A DNA stretch of 64,000 bases from assembly GCA_900542495.1 (NCBI GenBank), contig UQNW01000017.1, positions 12,712-76,711 of the forward strand, written 5' to 3'. The stretch comes from an uncultured Roseburia sp. (GTDB lineage: Bacteria; Bacillota; Clostridia; Lachnospirales; Lachnospiraceae). The position numbers and the translations under genes were made by a program. The notes below the pieces were generated by a model, which did not search any database, was not told the DNA's origin, and was given only the letters and a program-made list of their open reading frames with translations. This document shows, piece by piece, positions 35,439-44,349 of the stretch. Positions within the stretch are counted from its first letter, which is position 1. Every line of letters starts with the position of its first letter.

Positions 35439-36515
35439 TTATGCTGCCTCCTTTTTTGCTGGCTTTTTGAATTTTGCTGCGATACGCTGTCTCATCTCGA
35501 TACATTTTGGTGCCCAGTTGAAAAGCATCATTGCGATCAGAACGATGGAATAGATCAACATACGATAATCCTTCAGTCCACGGAGCACCTCCGGAAGCAG
35601 TGTTAAAATGACTGCTGCAATGATCGATCCACGGAAGCTTCCCATGCCGCCTAATACGACAAATACCAGGATCATGATGGACATATTGTATCCAAAGTTT
35701 GTCGGAGTTGCTGTAACGGTAGAAAGATTATGCGCATAAAGCACACCTCCAGCACCTGCGATCGCTGCGGAAATGGTAAATGCCATCAGTTTGAACTTTG
35801 TTATATTGATACCGACAGATTCTGCTGCGATCCGGTTGTCACGGATTGCCATCACCGCACGGCCGGTTCTGGAATTTACAAAGTTGTATACGATAAATAA
35901 AATGACCAGGATCATGATGACACCAGCTGTAAAACTGGATAAATGAGGAATCTTTGCAATTCCCTTTGCTCCATTGATCAGCCAGATGCCATCTTCGCTT
36001 AACTCGATCTTATTTCCATCCGAGATAGCAAAATGGAATCCATTCTCATCTTTTGCAATATATAAAACATTAATGACATTTTTGATGATCTCACCAAAAG
36101 CAAGCGTTACGATCGCCAGATAGTCGCCACGGAGACGGAGCACCGGAATACCGATGAGGAATCCAAAAAATGCGGCTGCGAGAGTTCCAACTGCAATTGC
36201 AATCAAAAACAGAATCACTTCATTCTGAATGCTGTCCTGTAACAGTTTTGTGCAGAATGCACTGGAAAATGCTCCCACACACATAAATCCGGCATGACCG
36301 ATACTAAGCTCGCCCAGATAACCGACACAGAGGTTTAAACCAATTGCCACGATCGAATAGGTACACATTGGAACAAGAAGTCCCTGCATCAGGGAGGACA
36401 TGTTGCCGGTTGTGATCATAGTCTGTACAATTATGTAAACCACAATGACCATAGCAAATGTAATGATATGATCTTTTGTACTTTTTTTCATTGATTTCAA
36501 ATTTAACTTTGCCAT
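35439..36515 (-). CDS. livM: Branched-chain amino acid permease LivM
   Basis: 358 aa from the ATG 5 nt past AGGTGG; a GTG three codons earlier (36524) is an alternative. About ten membrane helices and the LivM motifs GYLGELSIGHAGFM and GALGAGG-type glycine-rich late loops (VVLGGMGSFRGS). Inner-membrane permease that pairs with LivH. Confidence 0.95.
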   Translation of the reverse strand: MAKLNLKSMKKSTKDHIITFAMVIVVYIIVQTMITTGNMSSLMQGLLVPMCTYSIVAIGLNLCVGYLGELSIGHAGFMCVGAFSSAFCTKLLQDSIQNEVILFLIAIAVGTLAAAFFGFLIGIPVLRLRGDYLAIVTLAFGEIIKNVINVLYIAKDENGFHFAISDGNKIELSEDGIWLINGAKGIAKIPHLSSFTAGVIMILVILFIVYNFVNSRTGRAVMAIRDNRIAAESVGINITKFKLMAFTISAAIAGAGGVLYAHNLSTVTATPTNFGYNMSIMILVFVVLGGMGSFRGSIIAAVILTLLPEVLRGLKDYRMLIYSIVLIAMMLFNWAPKCIEMRQRIAAKFKKPAKKEAA

Positions 36516-36524
36516 ATCTGCCAC

Positions 36525-37406
36525 CTACACTTTCTCATGAACCTGTTTGCCCAAAATTCCCGAAGGCTTCACGAGAAGCACAATGATCAGGACTGCAAAC
36601 ACGATCGCATCGGATAACTGGGACGAGATATATGCGCGGCCTAAGATCTCGATCACACCAAGAAGGATCCCTCCGATCAATGCTCCCGGAATGGAACCGA
36701 TTCCTCCGAATACAGCGGCTGTGAACGCCTTGATACCAGGCATTGCACCCGTATACGGTGTCAGTGTCGGATAAGCGGAACAGAACAGTACGCCTGCTAC
36801 CGCTGCAAGACCGGAACCAATTGCAAATGTCAGGGAGATCGTTGCATTTACATTCACTCCCATTAACTGCGCTGCATCCTTATCCTCAGATACTGCAAGC
36901 ATTGCCTGACCGGCTTTGGTTTTCTTGATAAAAAGCATCAGTGCAGCCATGATCACAACGCACGCCAGAAATGTAACAATTGTTGTACCGGAGATTGTGA
37001 GTGCTCCACCTGCCAGTTTCAATGCCGGAAGTGTTACAATATTTGTAAATGATCTGGTGTCAGCGCCAAAGATCAGCAATGCTGCATTCTCTAAGAAATA
37101 GCTGACACCGATGGCAGTGATAAGAACTGCCAGAGGCGCTGCCTTTCTGAGTGGTTTGTATGCGATCTTTTCAATCGCAATGCCGAGTACGGTACACACG
37201 ATAATAGAAAGTACCACTGCCGGGATCGCTCCCCAGCCCTGTCCGCTCATTGTCATAAAGACAATATAGCAGCCTACCATAATAACATCACCGTGTGCAA
37301 AATTTAACATTTTTGCGATACCATAAACCATGGTGTATCCCAATGCGATAATTGCATAGACACTGCCGAGGCTGATACCGTTGATCAGGTAGGATAAAAA
37401 ATTCAT
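36525..37406 (-). CDS. livH: Branched-chain amino acid permease LivH
   Basis: 293 aa. Starts with the typical NGISLGSVYAIIALGYTMVYG and contains MLNFAHGDV and FGGIGSIPGA loops. About eight membrane helices. It lies after a terminator-like hairpin that separates it from the binding-protein gene, which would keep LivK in excess. Confidence 0.96.
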   Translation of the reverse strand: MNFLSYLINGISLGSVYAIIALGYTMVYGIAKMLNFAHGDVIMVGCYIVFMTMSGQGWGAIPAVVLSIIVCTVLGIAIEKIAYKPLRKAAPLAVLITAIGVSYFLENAALLIFGADTRSFTNIVTLPALKLAGGALTISGTTIVTFLACVVIMAALMLFIKKTKAGQAMLAVSEDKDAAQLMGVNVNATISLTFAIGSGLAAVAGVLFCSAYPTLTPYTGAMPGIKAFTAAVFGGIGSIPGALIGGILLGVIEILGRAYISSQLSDAIVFAVLIIVLLVKPSGILGKQVHEKV

Positions 37407-37514
37407 AACTACACCTCTGTCTTTCTGTTAATTTACTACGTTAAAACATTACTTTTTCACATCAAGAATTATAACATATAAAATACCTGTATACAATCTT
37501 TCTGTTAAAAAGAA

Positions 37515-37549
37515 GGTGTCATACGGCAGCCCAAGCCACCGTTGACACC
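37515..37549 (-). terminator. Attenuating hairpin between livK and livH
   Basis: GGTGTCAACGG pairs with CCGTATGACACC and is followed by TTCTTTTT on the minus strand. Probably a partial terminator giving more livK than permease mRNA. Confidence 0.65.
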
Positions 37550-37598
37550 CTCTGGGGAAACTGGATCGCCCTTATTTTCGTTGTATCATTATCGCAGA

Positions 37599-38801
37599 TT
37601 ACATTGCTGTATAAGCACCGTCTTTGATCACCATAGCCTTTGGAGCTTTACTTACTTCTCCGGTAGCTTCCCATGTCATGCCATCACCTGTCAGACCATC
37701 TACAGAAATCTTTGTCATAGCCTCTGTCAGAGCTGTTCCGATATCAGATACGCTCATATCCGGTGTTACGCCAGCTTCCTCGATTGCAGCTTTGATCGCA
37801 TAAATTGCATCATATGCATCTGCACCGAACTGGTTTGGTGTATCACCGTAAAGCTCTTTGTATTTAGATACAAATGCCTGTGTCTTCTCATCATCTGCAT
37901 CCGCAACGAATGGTGTTAATAACATTAAACCTTCTGCTAAAGATGTATCAAAGTTTTTCACATCAAGGATACCGTCCATACCATCACATCCAAAGAATGT
38001 CGGTTCATAGCCCATTCCGTTTGCCTGATTTAAAATGATAGAAGCCTCTGTATAGTAGATTGGGAGGAATACCAGATCAGCGCCTTCACTCTGTGCTTTC
38101 TGTAACTGTGTGGAGAAGTCTGTCTTGGAATCTGCTGTGAAAGCTTCCTCTGCGACAACCTCAAATCCCTGATTTGCTGCTTCTTTGACGAATGTAGCTT
38201 CAATACCGGATGAATATACATCAGAGCTGTCATAGATAACGGCTACTTTTGTTGCAAGATTGTTCTCGCCAATGTACTGTGCGGAAGCTGTTCCCTGATT
38301 CGGGTCTGTAAAGCATGCCTGGAATACATTGTCGTTTTCAATGACATCTGTGGAAGAAGCGGATGGTGTGATCTCAAACATACCATCTTCTGCTGTCTTA
38401 TCAACAACTGCAATACATGGAGTTGTTGTAACAGTTCCCATCAGAACCTGCATGCCCCAGTCTTTTAAAGAATTATAAGCATTGACAGATTTCTCAGCGT
38501 CGTTCTGGTCGTCTTCTGCTTTGAATTCTACCTGATATCCATTGATACCGCCTGCTTCATTGATCTCATCTACTGCGATCTGTGCGGCATTCATAACTGC
38601 GGAACCATAAATTGCAGCTGCACCTGTTGTAGGTCCGATACCACCGATCTTAAATACGCTTCCGTCTGCTGCGCTGTCTGTGGAACCGCTCTCCGTTGAT
38701 GCTGCGCTGCCTGTGCTTCCTGTATCTGCGGATGATCCACATCCCGCGAATGTGCCAACTGCCAGTGCAGCTGCTAAAAACATACTCACTGCTTTCTTCA
38801 T
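37599..38801 (-). CDS. livK: Branched-chain amino acid-binding lipoprotein
   Basis: 400 aa. A signal peptide with lipobox FAGC (Cys21) is followed by a Ser/Thr/Gly-rich linker and a two-lobe type I periplasmic-binding fold starting FKIGGIGPTTGAAAIYG. It captures Leu/Ile/Val outside the membrane for LivHMGF. The ribosome-binding site is CAAGGAGGATT, preceded by a leader nearly identical to that of cellobiose phosphorylase. Confidence 0.95.
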   Translation of the reverse strand: MKKAVSMFLAAALAVGTFAGCGSSADTGSTGSAASTESGSTDSAADGSVFKIGGIGPTTGAAAIYGSAVMNAAQIAVDEINEAGGINGYQVEFKAEDDQNDAEKSVNAYNSLKDWGMQVLMGTVTTTPCIAVVDKTAEDGMFEITPSASSTDVIENDNVFQACFTDPNQGTASAQYIGENNLATKVAVIYDSSDVYSSGIEATFVKEAANQGFEVVAEEAFTADSKTDFSTQLQKAQSEGADLVFLPIYYTEASIILNQANGMGYEPTFFGCDGMDGILDVKNFDTSLAEGLMLLTPFVADADDEKTQAFVSKYKELYGDTPNQFGADAYDAIYAIKAAIEEAGVTPDMSVSDIGTALTEAMTKISVDGLTGDGMTWEATGEVSKAPKAMVIKDGAYTAM

Positions 38802-38807
38802 AATAAT

Positions 38808-38890
38808 CCTCCTTGTTTGCGAAGCAAATCCAATTTTACGAAGTAAAATTTTTCCTCTGAGTGAGGAGAGGATTTAGCCTCCTTTTTGAA
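38808..38890 (-). promoter_or_regulatory. Structured 5' leader with duplicated Shine-Dalgarno (copy 2)
   Basis: Minus strand: AAGGAGGCTAAATCCTC (38869-38885) continues as in the phosphorylase leader, then CCTCT/AGAGG, then hairpins ATTTTAC-TTC-GTAAAAT and TTTGC-TTC-GCAAA, then the real AAGGAGGATT. AATCCTC of the leader is complementary to GAGGATT of the start site. The first AAGGAGG has no start codon behind it. Confidence 0.55.
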
Positions 38891-39059
38891 AAGCAAAAAT
38901 TAAATTTTATTGAGATAATTTAATTTTTTCTTCTCAACTTTCTTTTTCTTGTAGAGAATCTTATCAAATTTTAAATTTATGCACAATATTCAGAATCACC
39001 TAAATTATTGATGTGTTTTAACACTAAATTATGCAATTTGTACTTTATAATAACCTGTA

Positions 39060-39088
39060 GTTATAGTCTTTATGTTCGCATGTCATAA
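39060..39088 (-). promoter_or_regulatory. Possible livK promoter
   Basis: Minus strand TTATGA (39083-39088), 17 bp, TATAAC (39060-39065). A TTTACAT/ATGTAAA palindrome lies 20 bp further upstream. It would give a leader of about 250 nt. Confidence 0.35.
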
Positions 39089-39163
39089 CGAGCCGTTTTT
39101 ACATATTATGTAAACCTTTTTTTTGCATTCTTACCATGCGTATACTTATCCTTAAATATAAGC

Positions 39164-39826
39164 TTATGCGTAAATATAATGCTGGATCATCTGCTCTAAT
39201 TTCTCTCCGCATCCCGCGTAATTGGCTTCCATAGCCAGCGATTCCATCAGATGTTCCTCCAGATATCGCTCTAAAAAGCTGTTGCGGAATTCATTTTCCA
39301 TTTCACCGACTTTGCTCTCTTCCTCATGCTGTAGATAATATGCAAGTGCAAAAAAATTCGGGGAACGCCATTCCGAGGTATCCTCCAGCAATGCCTGCAA
39401 ATTTTCCAACTCGCTCCGCAGCATGATCAGATTGATTTTGTCCATATTTGCCGCCATATTTTTGAGTCCGTCGGCTGTGGACTTAAAATCCGGATCATCC
39501 TCCCGGATACTGCACTCATGGAAGATCTGATCCAAATGTCCGTTCAGTCTGTCAAGATCACGCTTCACATCCCCGATGGGAATCTCGTTCATATCCTCCA
39601 TCATATTGATCAGTCCACGCCTTGCAACTGCCATATGTTCCTGCGAATCGACATACCCCTGACGCAGGTTTCCACCGAGTTCTAATGCGTCCTTTAATTC
39701 TTTCATCTGGACTTCCACCTGTTTTTTATCCAGCTTGCAGGCTAACAACTCCCTGCGGAGTTCTTTTACCTCGCGCGCCAGTTCCGCAACACGTTTCTGT
39801 TCCTCTGTCTTCTCTCCGAAAATCAT
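39164..39826 (-). CDS. Coiled-coil hypothetical protein
   Basis: 220 aa from MIFGEKT, 9 nt after GAGGAG; a GTG seven codons earlier is possible. No signal peptide or membrane segment. Residues 10-60 predict a coiled coil (heptad-like VAELAREVKELRRELL), and the rest is mostly helical and acidic. No family recognised. It lies after the opp operon terminator in the same direction. Confidence 0.65.
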   Translation of the reverse strand: MIFGEKTEEQKRVAELAREVKELRRELLACKLDKKQVEVQMKELKDALELGGNLRQGYVDSQEHMAVARRGLINMMEDMNEIPIGDVKRDLDRLNGHLDQIFHECSIREDDPDFKSTADGLKNMAANMDKINLIMLRSELENLQALLEDTSEWRSPNFFALAYYLQHEEESKVGEMENEFRNSFLERYLEEHLMESLAMEANYAGCGEKLEQMIQHYIYA

Positions 39827-39895
39827 GCCTGTCTTCTCCTCTTCCACAACTTACGAACATTCAACTAATATTCCCTGCTTAGTATAATCCAAGAC

Positions 39896-39932
39896 AGTAA
39901 AACAGGCAATTGCGGCTTTCCGCAACTGCCTG
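39896..39932 (-). terminator. Terminator of the opp operon
   Basis: CAGGCAGTTGCGG pairs with CCGCAATTGCCTG (one mismatch), an AAAG loop, followed by TTTTACTGTC on the minus strand. Six bases after the ApbE-like gene. Confidence 0.75.
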
Positions 39933-39937
39933 TCTGC

Positions 39938-41269
39938 TTACTCTAATAACTCTGATGTATAATGCACGCCATCTTTGTCATACATATCTGTCAGTTCTAA
40001 TCCTGGATCCGTGTAATAGAGCACACTGTTCTCTCCATAAATCGTCTGGATACCGTTTTCTGCGAGATTTTTTACCGCCTCTGTATCCATCGTATCAGCG
40101 ATGTAAACCGGGCTTACCTTCAAAGCAAGTTCTGCACAGCTGATGTCGTCCGCATAAACTGCCATATTATTGACTGCGGACTTACACAGTCCGTCTGCGG
40201 TATCAACATAACGTGTCCTGATATCACCGCTCTTAAATTCATAATAATTATATTTTTCCTTATCCGACATCGGATAATTGTGCAGACTGACAATGCTTTC
40301 TACCCCGTTATAATGCATGACACCGGCAGGATAAATAATATTCCCCTGCCTGTCATATATATTAAAAGAATATTCCGCATTTTCCTCTGCTGTCCCGGAA
40401 GTATCCGAATCGGCATTTAATTTTGTAAGTGCAGATGTCAGATCCAGATTTCTCGTAAATCCATCATAGCTTGTCAGCGAACCCAGTGTATAACCGTTCT
40501 CTATCATGACATCCGCCACATAATCAGTAATGAAAGCGTTTTTCATCCACGAAAAATCAATGAAATCCGAAATAAAATTATTCTCTGCAAAAGTAAGGTA
40601 ATCGTCGGATACATACAATTTTACCTGATTGCCTCCGAGCAGTTCGACGTTCACGCCAGACGGATCATTGCTGTAAGCCGCCACCTCTGAAAAATAGGCT
40701 GCCACTTCCCCATTCTGGTAAGCATCATAGTTAACTGTCTCGGAGTCATCATTACAGAAAAACAGATTGTCATATTCTGTATACACAGGCGCAAGATAAA
40801 TTGCCCGGTTCCCGGTCTCTGCGATCAGTTCAAAAGCATGGTATAATGCATCATCCACAAGCATTGTCTCATTCGGGTGCTGGTTGAGATCATACACGTT
40901 TGTGATCCCTTCAAATGATTCATCACTGCTGAATATTTTATAGGCTTTTACAATGGAATCTGTGTAGAGCAGCGTCAGCGCTTTTTTTTCTGCGGTGGCA
41001 TTTACGCCCGCTGCCCCGACATAATAACGGAAGATATAATCATCTCCACAATGAATTTCAGCGGATGAACCCACTTCAATGTTTGTCCATCCGCTGTCAT
41101 TTGACATCAATCCATTCAGTGCATACATAAATGCGCCTGAAGCAATGACCAGCAATACGATCACTGCGATAAATCTCTGTCTTGTATTTTTCTCCGAAAG
41201 TTCCACCTTCTGAACCGGTCTCACATTCGGCGTATGGTTTCTGCTGCCACCTCTGACGGTTCTCCCCAT
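39938..41269 (-). CDS. Membrane-anchored ApbE-like protein, probably catalytically altered
   Basis: 443 aa with one membrane helix (about residues 34-54) and a large outside domain. The order of elements follows flavin transferase ApbE: an early 'Fxxxx-S-D...N' block (YKIFSSDESFEGITNVYDLNQ), then FIDFSWMKNAFITDYVADVM in place of the DLGGIAKGY...D block, then YYEFKSGDIRTRY in place of SG-x-YERY, and a final AEL-AL region. The Lys-Gly and Gly-Gly-Asn/Asp catalytic motifs are not conserved, so this is a memory-based fold inference. It begins 3 bp after oppF, so it is part of the opp operon. Confidence 0.5.
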   Translation of the reverse strand: MGRTVRGGSRNHTPNVRPVQKVELSEKNTRQRFIAVIVLLVIASGAFMYALNGLMSNDSGWTNIEVGSSAEIHCGDDYIFRYYVGAAGVNATAEKKALTLLYTDSIVKAYKIFSSDESFEGITNVYDLNQHPNETMLVDDALYHAFELIAETGNRAIYLAPVYTEYDNLFFCNDDSETVNYDAYQNGEVAAYFSEVAAYSNDPSGVNVELLGGNQVKLYVSDDYLTFAENNFISDFIDFSWMKNAFITDYVADVMIENGYTLGSLTSYDGFTRNLDLTSALTKLNADSDTSGTAEENAEYSFNIYDRQGNIIYPAGVMHYNGVESIVSLHNYPMSDKEKYNYYEFKSGDIRTRYVDTADGLCKSAVNNMAVYADDISCAELALKVSPVYIADTMDTEAVKNLAENGIQTIYGENSVLYYTDPGLELTDMYDKDGVHYTSELLE

Positions 41270-41272
41270 ATC

Positions 41273-42577
41273 TTAAATAAACACTGCTGCAAGTGCCAGC
41301 AGGAACAATGCAAGAATGACTGCAAGCACAATAAATCCTGCAATGGCACCCTTTTTGCACATCTTGTAGTTACGATAATGTCTGTGTTTCTTAAAGATCA
41401 TCGCTGCAATAATACCAATGACCGGAAGTAAGAATGAAATCAGTGCATACCATGTGCTTCCTGTGTCGTGAAGTGGCGGAAGCTGGATCTCATCATGCGC
41501 AACATTGTCATGATGTTCCTCTGGTCTCGGTGCATCTTTGTCTAAAATCGTAATTGTTTTTAAAGGCACGTTCTTCTCACGCGTAGCTTTGTATTCTTCA
41601 ATCTCTTTCTTATTACCAAATACCCAGTGGTCATGACCGATACAGACTAACTCCGGTTTGTCTGTACTGTAATCATGAATGGATGGATCATAGGTAAACA
41701 GCACTTTATTTTTCTCTAACTGCGGATCCGGAATCGGGATCGCAGAGATCAGAGAATGTGTGTATGGATGCAGTGGGAAGTTGAACAACTCTTCTGCATC
41801 TGCAATCTCCACGATATCACCTTTGTAAATAACGGCGATACGGTCAGAGATAAATCTGACGATGGAAAGATCATGTGCGATAAATAAATAAGTTAAATCT
41901 TTTTCTCTCTGGAACTTTTTCAGTAAGTTCAATACCTGCGCACGGATTGATACGTCCAATGCAGAGATTGGCTCATCGGCAACAACAAGTTCCGGTTCCA
42001 TAACCATTGCACGGGCTAAACCGATACGCTGACGCTGTCCACCTGAGAACTCATGTGGGTATCTTGTCAGATGTTCCGGCAAAAGACCTACTTCGTTGAT
42101 CATTTCCTCAACTTTACGCACACGGTCTGCCTCATTCTCATATAAATGGAAGTTATACAGACCTTCGGATACGATGTAATCGACAGTTGCACGCTCATTT
42201 AAAGAAGCTGCCGGATCCTGGAATACCATCTGGATGTTACGGATAACTTCGCGATCCAGGGATTTCGGGATTTTCCCGGAAATACGGACACCTTTGTATA
42301 AGATTTCTCCGTTTGCCAATGGGTTGACACGGATGACCGCACGGCCGATGGTTGTTTTACCGGAACCGGACTCTCCTACTAATGAGAATGTCTCTCCCTT
42401 GTGAATATCAAATGTAGCATTTTTTACAGCACGGACGGCATTTTCGCCTTTTCCGAATGTAATATCCACATTTTTTAAAGATAATAATACTTCTTTACCA
42501 TTTTCATCAATCGGACCATGCTCTGGTAAATGAGAAGCATGCTCCTGGTTTACTGTGTTTCGATTTAGTTTAGACAC
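41273..42577 (-). CDS. oppF: Oligopeptide ABC transporter ATPase OppF with membrane tail
   Basis: 434 aa, about 100 more than usual. The ATPase part is complete: Walker A GESGSGKTT (68-76), VFQDPAASLN, signature FSGGQRQRIGLARAM and LVVADEPISALD. After about residue 340 comes a charged linker and two hydrophobic helices (about 372-390 and 412-433), so the C-terminus is probably membrane-inserted. Works with OppD to power peptide import. Confidence 0.92.
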   Translation of the reverse strand: MSKLNRNTVNQEHASHLPEHGPIDENGKEVLLSLKNVDITFGKGENAVRAVKNATFDIHKGETFSLVGESGSGKTTIGRAVIRVNPLANGEILYKGVRISGKIPKSLDREVIRNIQMVFQDPAASLNERATVDYIVSEGLYNFHLYENEADRVRKVEEMINEVGLLPEHLTRYPHEFSGGQRQRIGLARAMVMEPELVVADEPISALDVSIRAQVLNLLKKFQREKDLTYLFIAHDLSIVRFISDRIAVIYKGDIVEIADAEELFNFPLHPYTHSLISAIPIPDPQLEKNKVLFTYDPSIHDYSTDKPELVCIGHDHWVFGNKKEIEEYKATREKNVPLKTITILDKDAPRPEEHHDNVAHDEIQLPPLHDTGSTWYALISFLLPVIGIIAAMIFKKHRHYRNYKMCKKGAIAGFIVLAVILALFLLALAAVFI

Positions 42578-42589
42578 GATCTAAATCTC

Positions 42590-44338
42590 CTATATATTGA
42601 ATGCTTTAACAAGTTTCTCATGAATGTTCTGGATTCCTTCCGGTTTTTCAACCTTCGGAGCATCCGGGTGTAACAGCCATGTTTTTGCATAATGGGTATC
42701 TGTTACTTTGAACATTGGTGGTTCCTCTAAGGTATCGATCTTCATACAGTATGGGTTACGCGGTGCAAATGCATCACCGACGATACTGTTGTAAAGTGAA
42801 GGTGGTGTACCTGTGATCGAGTAAAGAGTTGTATTTCTCTCAGCCAGCTGTGGCAGGGAAGAGAGCAATGCCCATGTATATGGATGACGCGGGTCATAGA
42901 ATACTTCTTCGACTGTACCAACCTCAACGATCTGTCCTGCATATAAGACTGCAACACGGTCTGCGATATTGGCAACCACACCTAAATCATGTGTGATGAA
43001 TACAATTGTATAATTGAACTCTTTCTGTAAATCCTTTAACAGTTTTAAGATCTGTGCCTGAATGGTAACATCAAGCGCTGTGGTAGGCTCATCACAGATT
43101 AAGATCTTTGGCTGGCAGGACAGGGCGATCGCGATAACGATACGCTGTCTCATACCACCGGAATACTGGAACGGATAATCATCAAAACGTGCCTCCGGGT
43201 TCGGGATACCAACCTTGTCCATCAGGTCAAGCGCACGAAGCCTTGCCTCGTTCTCGGTACAATCCTGATGTTTCATGATGACAGATGTGATCTGTTTTCC
43301 AATCGTGATAATTGGGTTTAAGGATGTCATAGGATCCTGGAATACCGTAGCGATCTTCGTACCACGGATCTGGCTCCAGTCTCTTCCATCCCTGATATTT
43401 GCAAGGTTTAAGATACAGATTCCATGTAATCTCTCACTGTTCTCATCCAGATATTTTACGCGGAATGTAACTTTATCAAAAACAGCATTTCTCTGCTCTT
43501 CATCACTCAGATCAACGCCAAGCTTCATTGCCTCTTTTAATGCATCCAACAGCGCATTGTTCTGCTTCATACGCTTGCGGAAACCAAAACGTCCGACAGA
43601 AAGATATACCTCTTTTGCAAGGATCTCATTTCTCGTTTCTGTCTCTGCTGAGATTGCTGCACTGACTTCCTTCGCATGTTTTGCCTTAAGCTCTGCCATC
43701 TTCTTATCAAATTCCTGATTGTATGCAGTATCGTGTGCCAGACTATTTGCACGCTCTTTTACCTTCTGCTCATGCTCTTTCTCGAATGCCCTGATCTTTG
43801 TATCCAATTCAGAGATTTTCTTTCCAGCCTCTTTGATCTTATCCTTCTCTTTGGATGGATCGTAAGTCTGTTTCAAGTTGAAGGTATTCGTTCTCTCACG
43901 TTTTAACTCAAGGAGTTCTTTTTCATACACTTCTGCTTCTTCCTTGCTTATATCGGCTCTTCTTCTCTTTTCAGACTCTAACTCAAGGATTGCTTTATAA
44001 GTATCTGCACCAAACTCCAGTCTGGAATACTCGTCTAATTTTTTCTTATTCTCTGCGATGACTTTCTTTGCATTGTCATTTAATTTTACAACAGTGTCGG
44101 AAAGCTCCTCATCACTGAAAATAATCTTGCCGTTATCAATAAATCCGTTGCTGTCTAACATTCCTGCAAATGTTTTTGTAAAAACAGATTTACCGGAACC
44201 GGACTCTCCTACGATCGCAATGGATTCATTCTCATAAATATCCAGTGAAACGCCACGGATAGCAGTCAGTACCCTGCCTCGCACGTGGAATTTCACGATC
44301 AAATCTTTTACTGATAATAATACTTTTCTATCTTCCAT
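42590..44338 (-). CDS. oppD: Oligopeptide ABC transporter ATPase OppD with coiled-coil insertion
   Basis: 582 aa against about 330 for typical OppD. Walker A GESGSGKSV is at 44-52, but the Q-loop VFQDPMTSLNP does not come until 332-342. The roughly 235 residues between (82-315) are Lys/Glu-rich, heptad-like and likely a long coiled coil. Signature YSGGMRQRIVIA, Walker B ILICDEPTTALD and the C-terminal iron-sulfur-like/peptide region (APRNPYCMK) follow. No frameshift was seen; the insertion is in frame. Confidence 0.92.
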   Translation of the reverse strand: MEDRKVLLSVKDLIVKFHVRGRVLTAIRGVSLDIYENESIAIVGESGSGKSVFTKTFAGMLDSNGFIDNGKIIFSDEELSDTVVKLNDNAKKVIAENKKKLDEYSRLEFGADTYKAILELESEKRRRADISKEEAEVYEKELLELKRERTNTFNLKQTYDPSKEKDKIKEAGKKISELDTKIRAFEKEHEQKVKERANSLAHDTAYNQEFDKKMAELKAKHAKEVSAAISAETETRNEILAKEVYLSVGRFGFRKRMKQNNALLDALKEAMKLGVDLSDEEQRNAVFDKVTFRVKYLDENSERLHGICILNLANIRDGRDWSQIRGTKIATVFQDPMTSLNPIITIGKQITSVIMKHQDCTENEARLRALDLMDKVGIPNPEARFDDYPFQYSGGMRQRIVIAIALSCQPKILICDEPTTALDVTIQAQILKLLKDLQKEFNYTIVFITHDLGVVANIADRVAVLYAGQIVEVGTVEEVFYDPRHPYTWALLSSLPQLAERNTTLYSITGTPPSLYNSIVGDAFAPRNPYCMKIDTLEEPPMFKVTDTHYAKTWLLHPDAPKVEKPEGIQNIHEKLVKAFNI

Positions 44339-44349
44339 CTACCTAACCT

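Noticed and set aside
38985..39000. Possible CodY box (AATATTCAGAATCAC) upstream of livK
   Set aside because: It matches only about 11 of 15 consensus positions and its arms are not palindromic. In an AT-rich region this is expected by chance.
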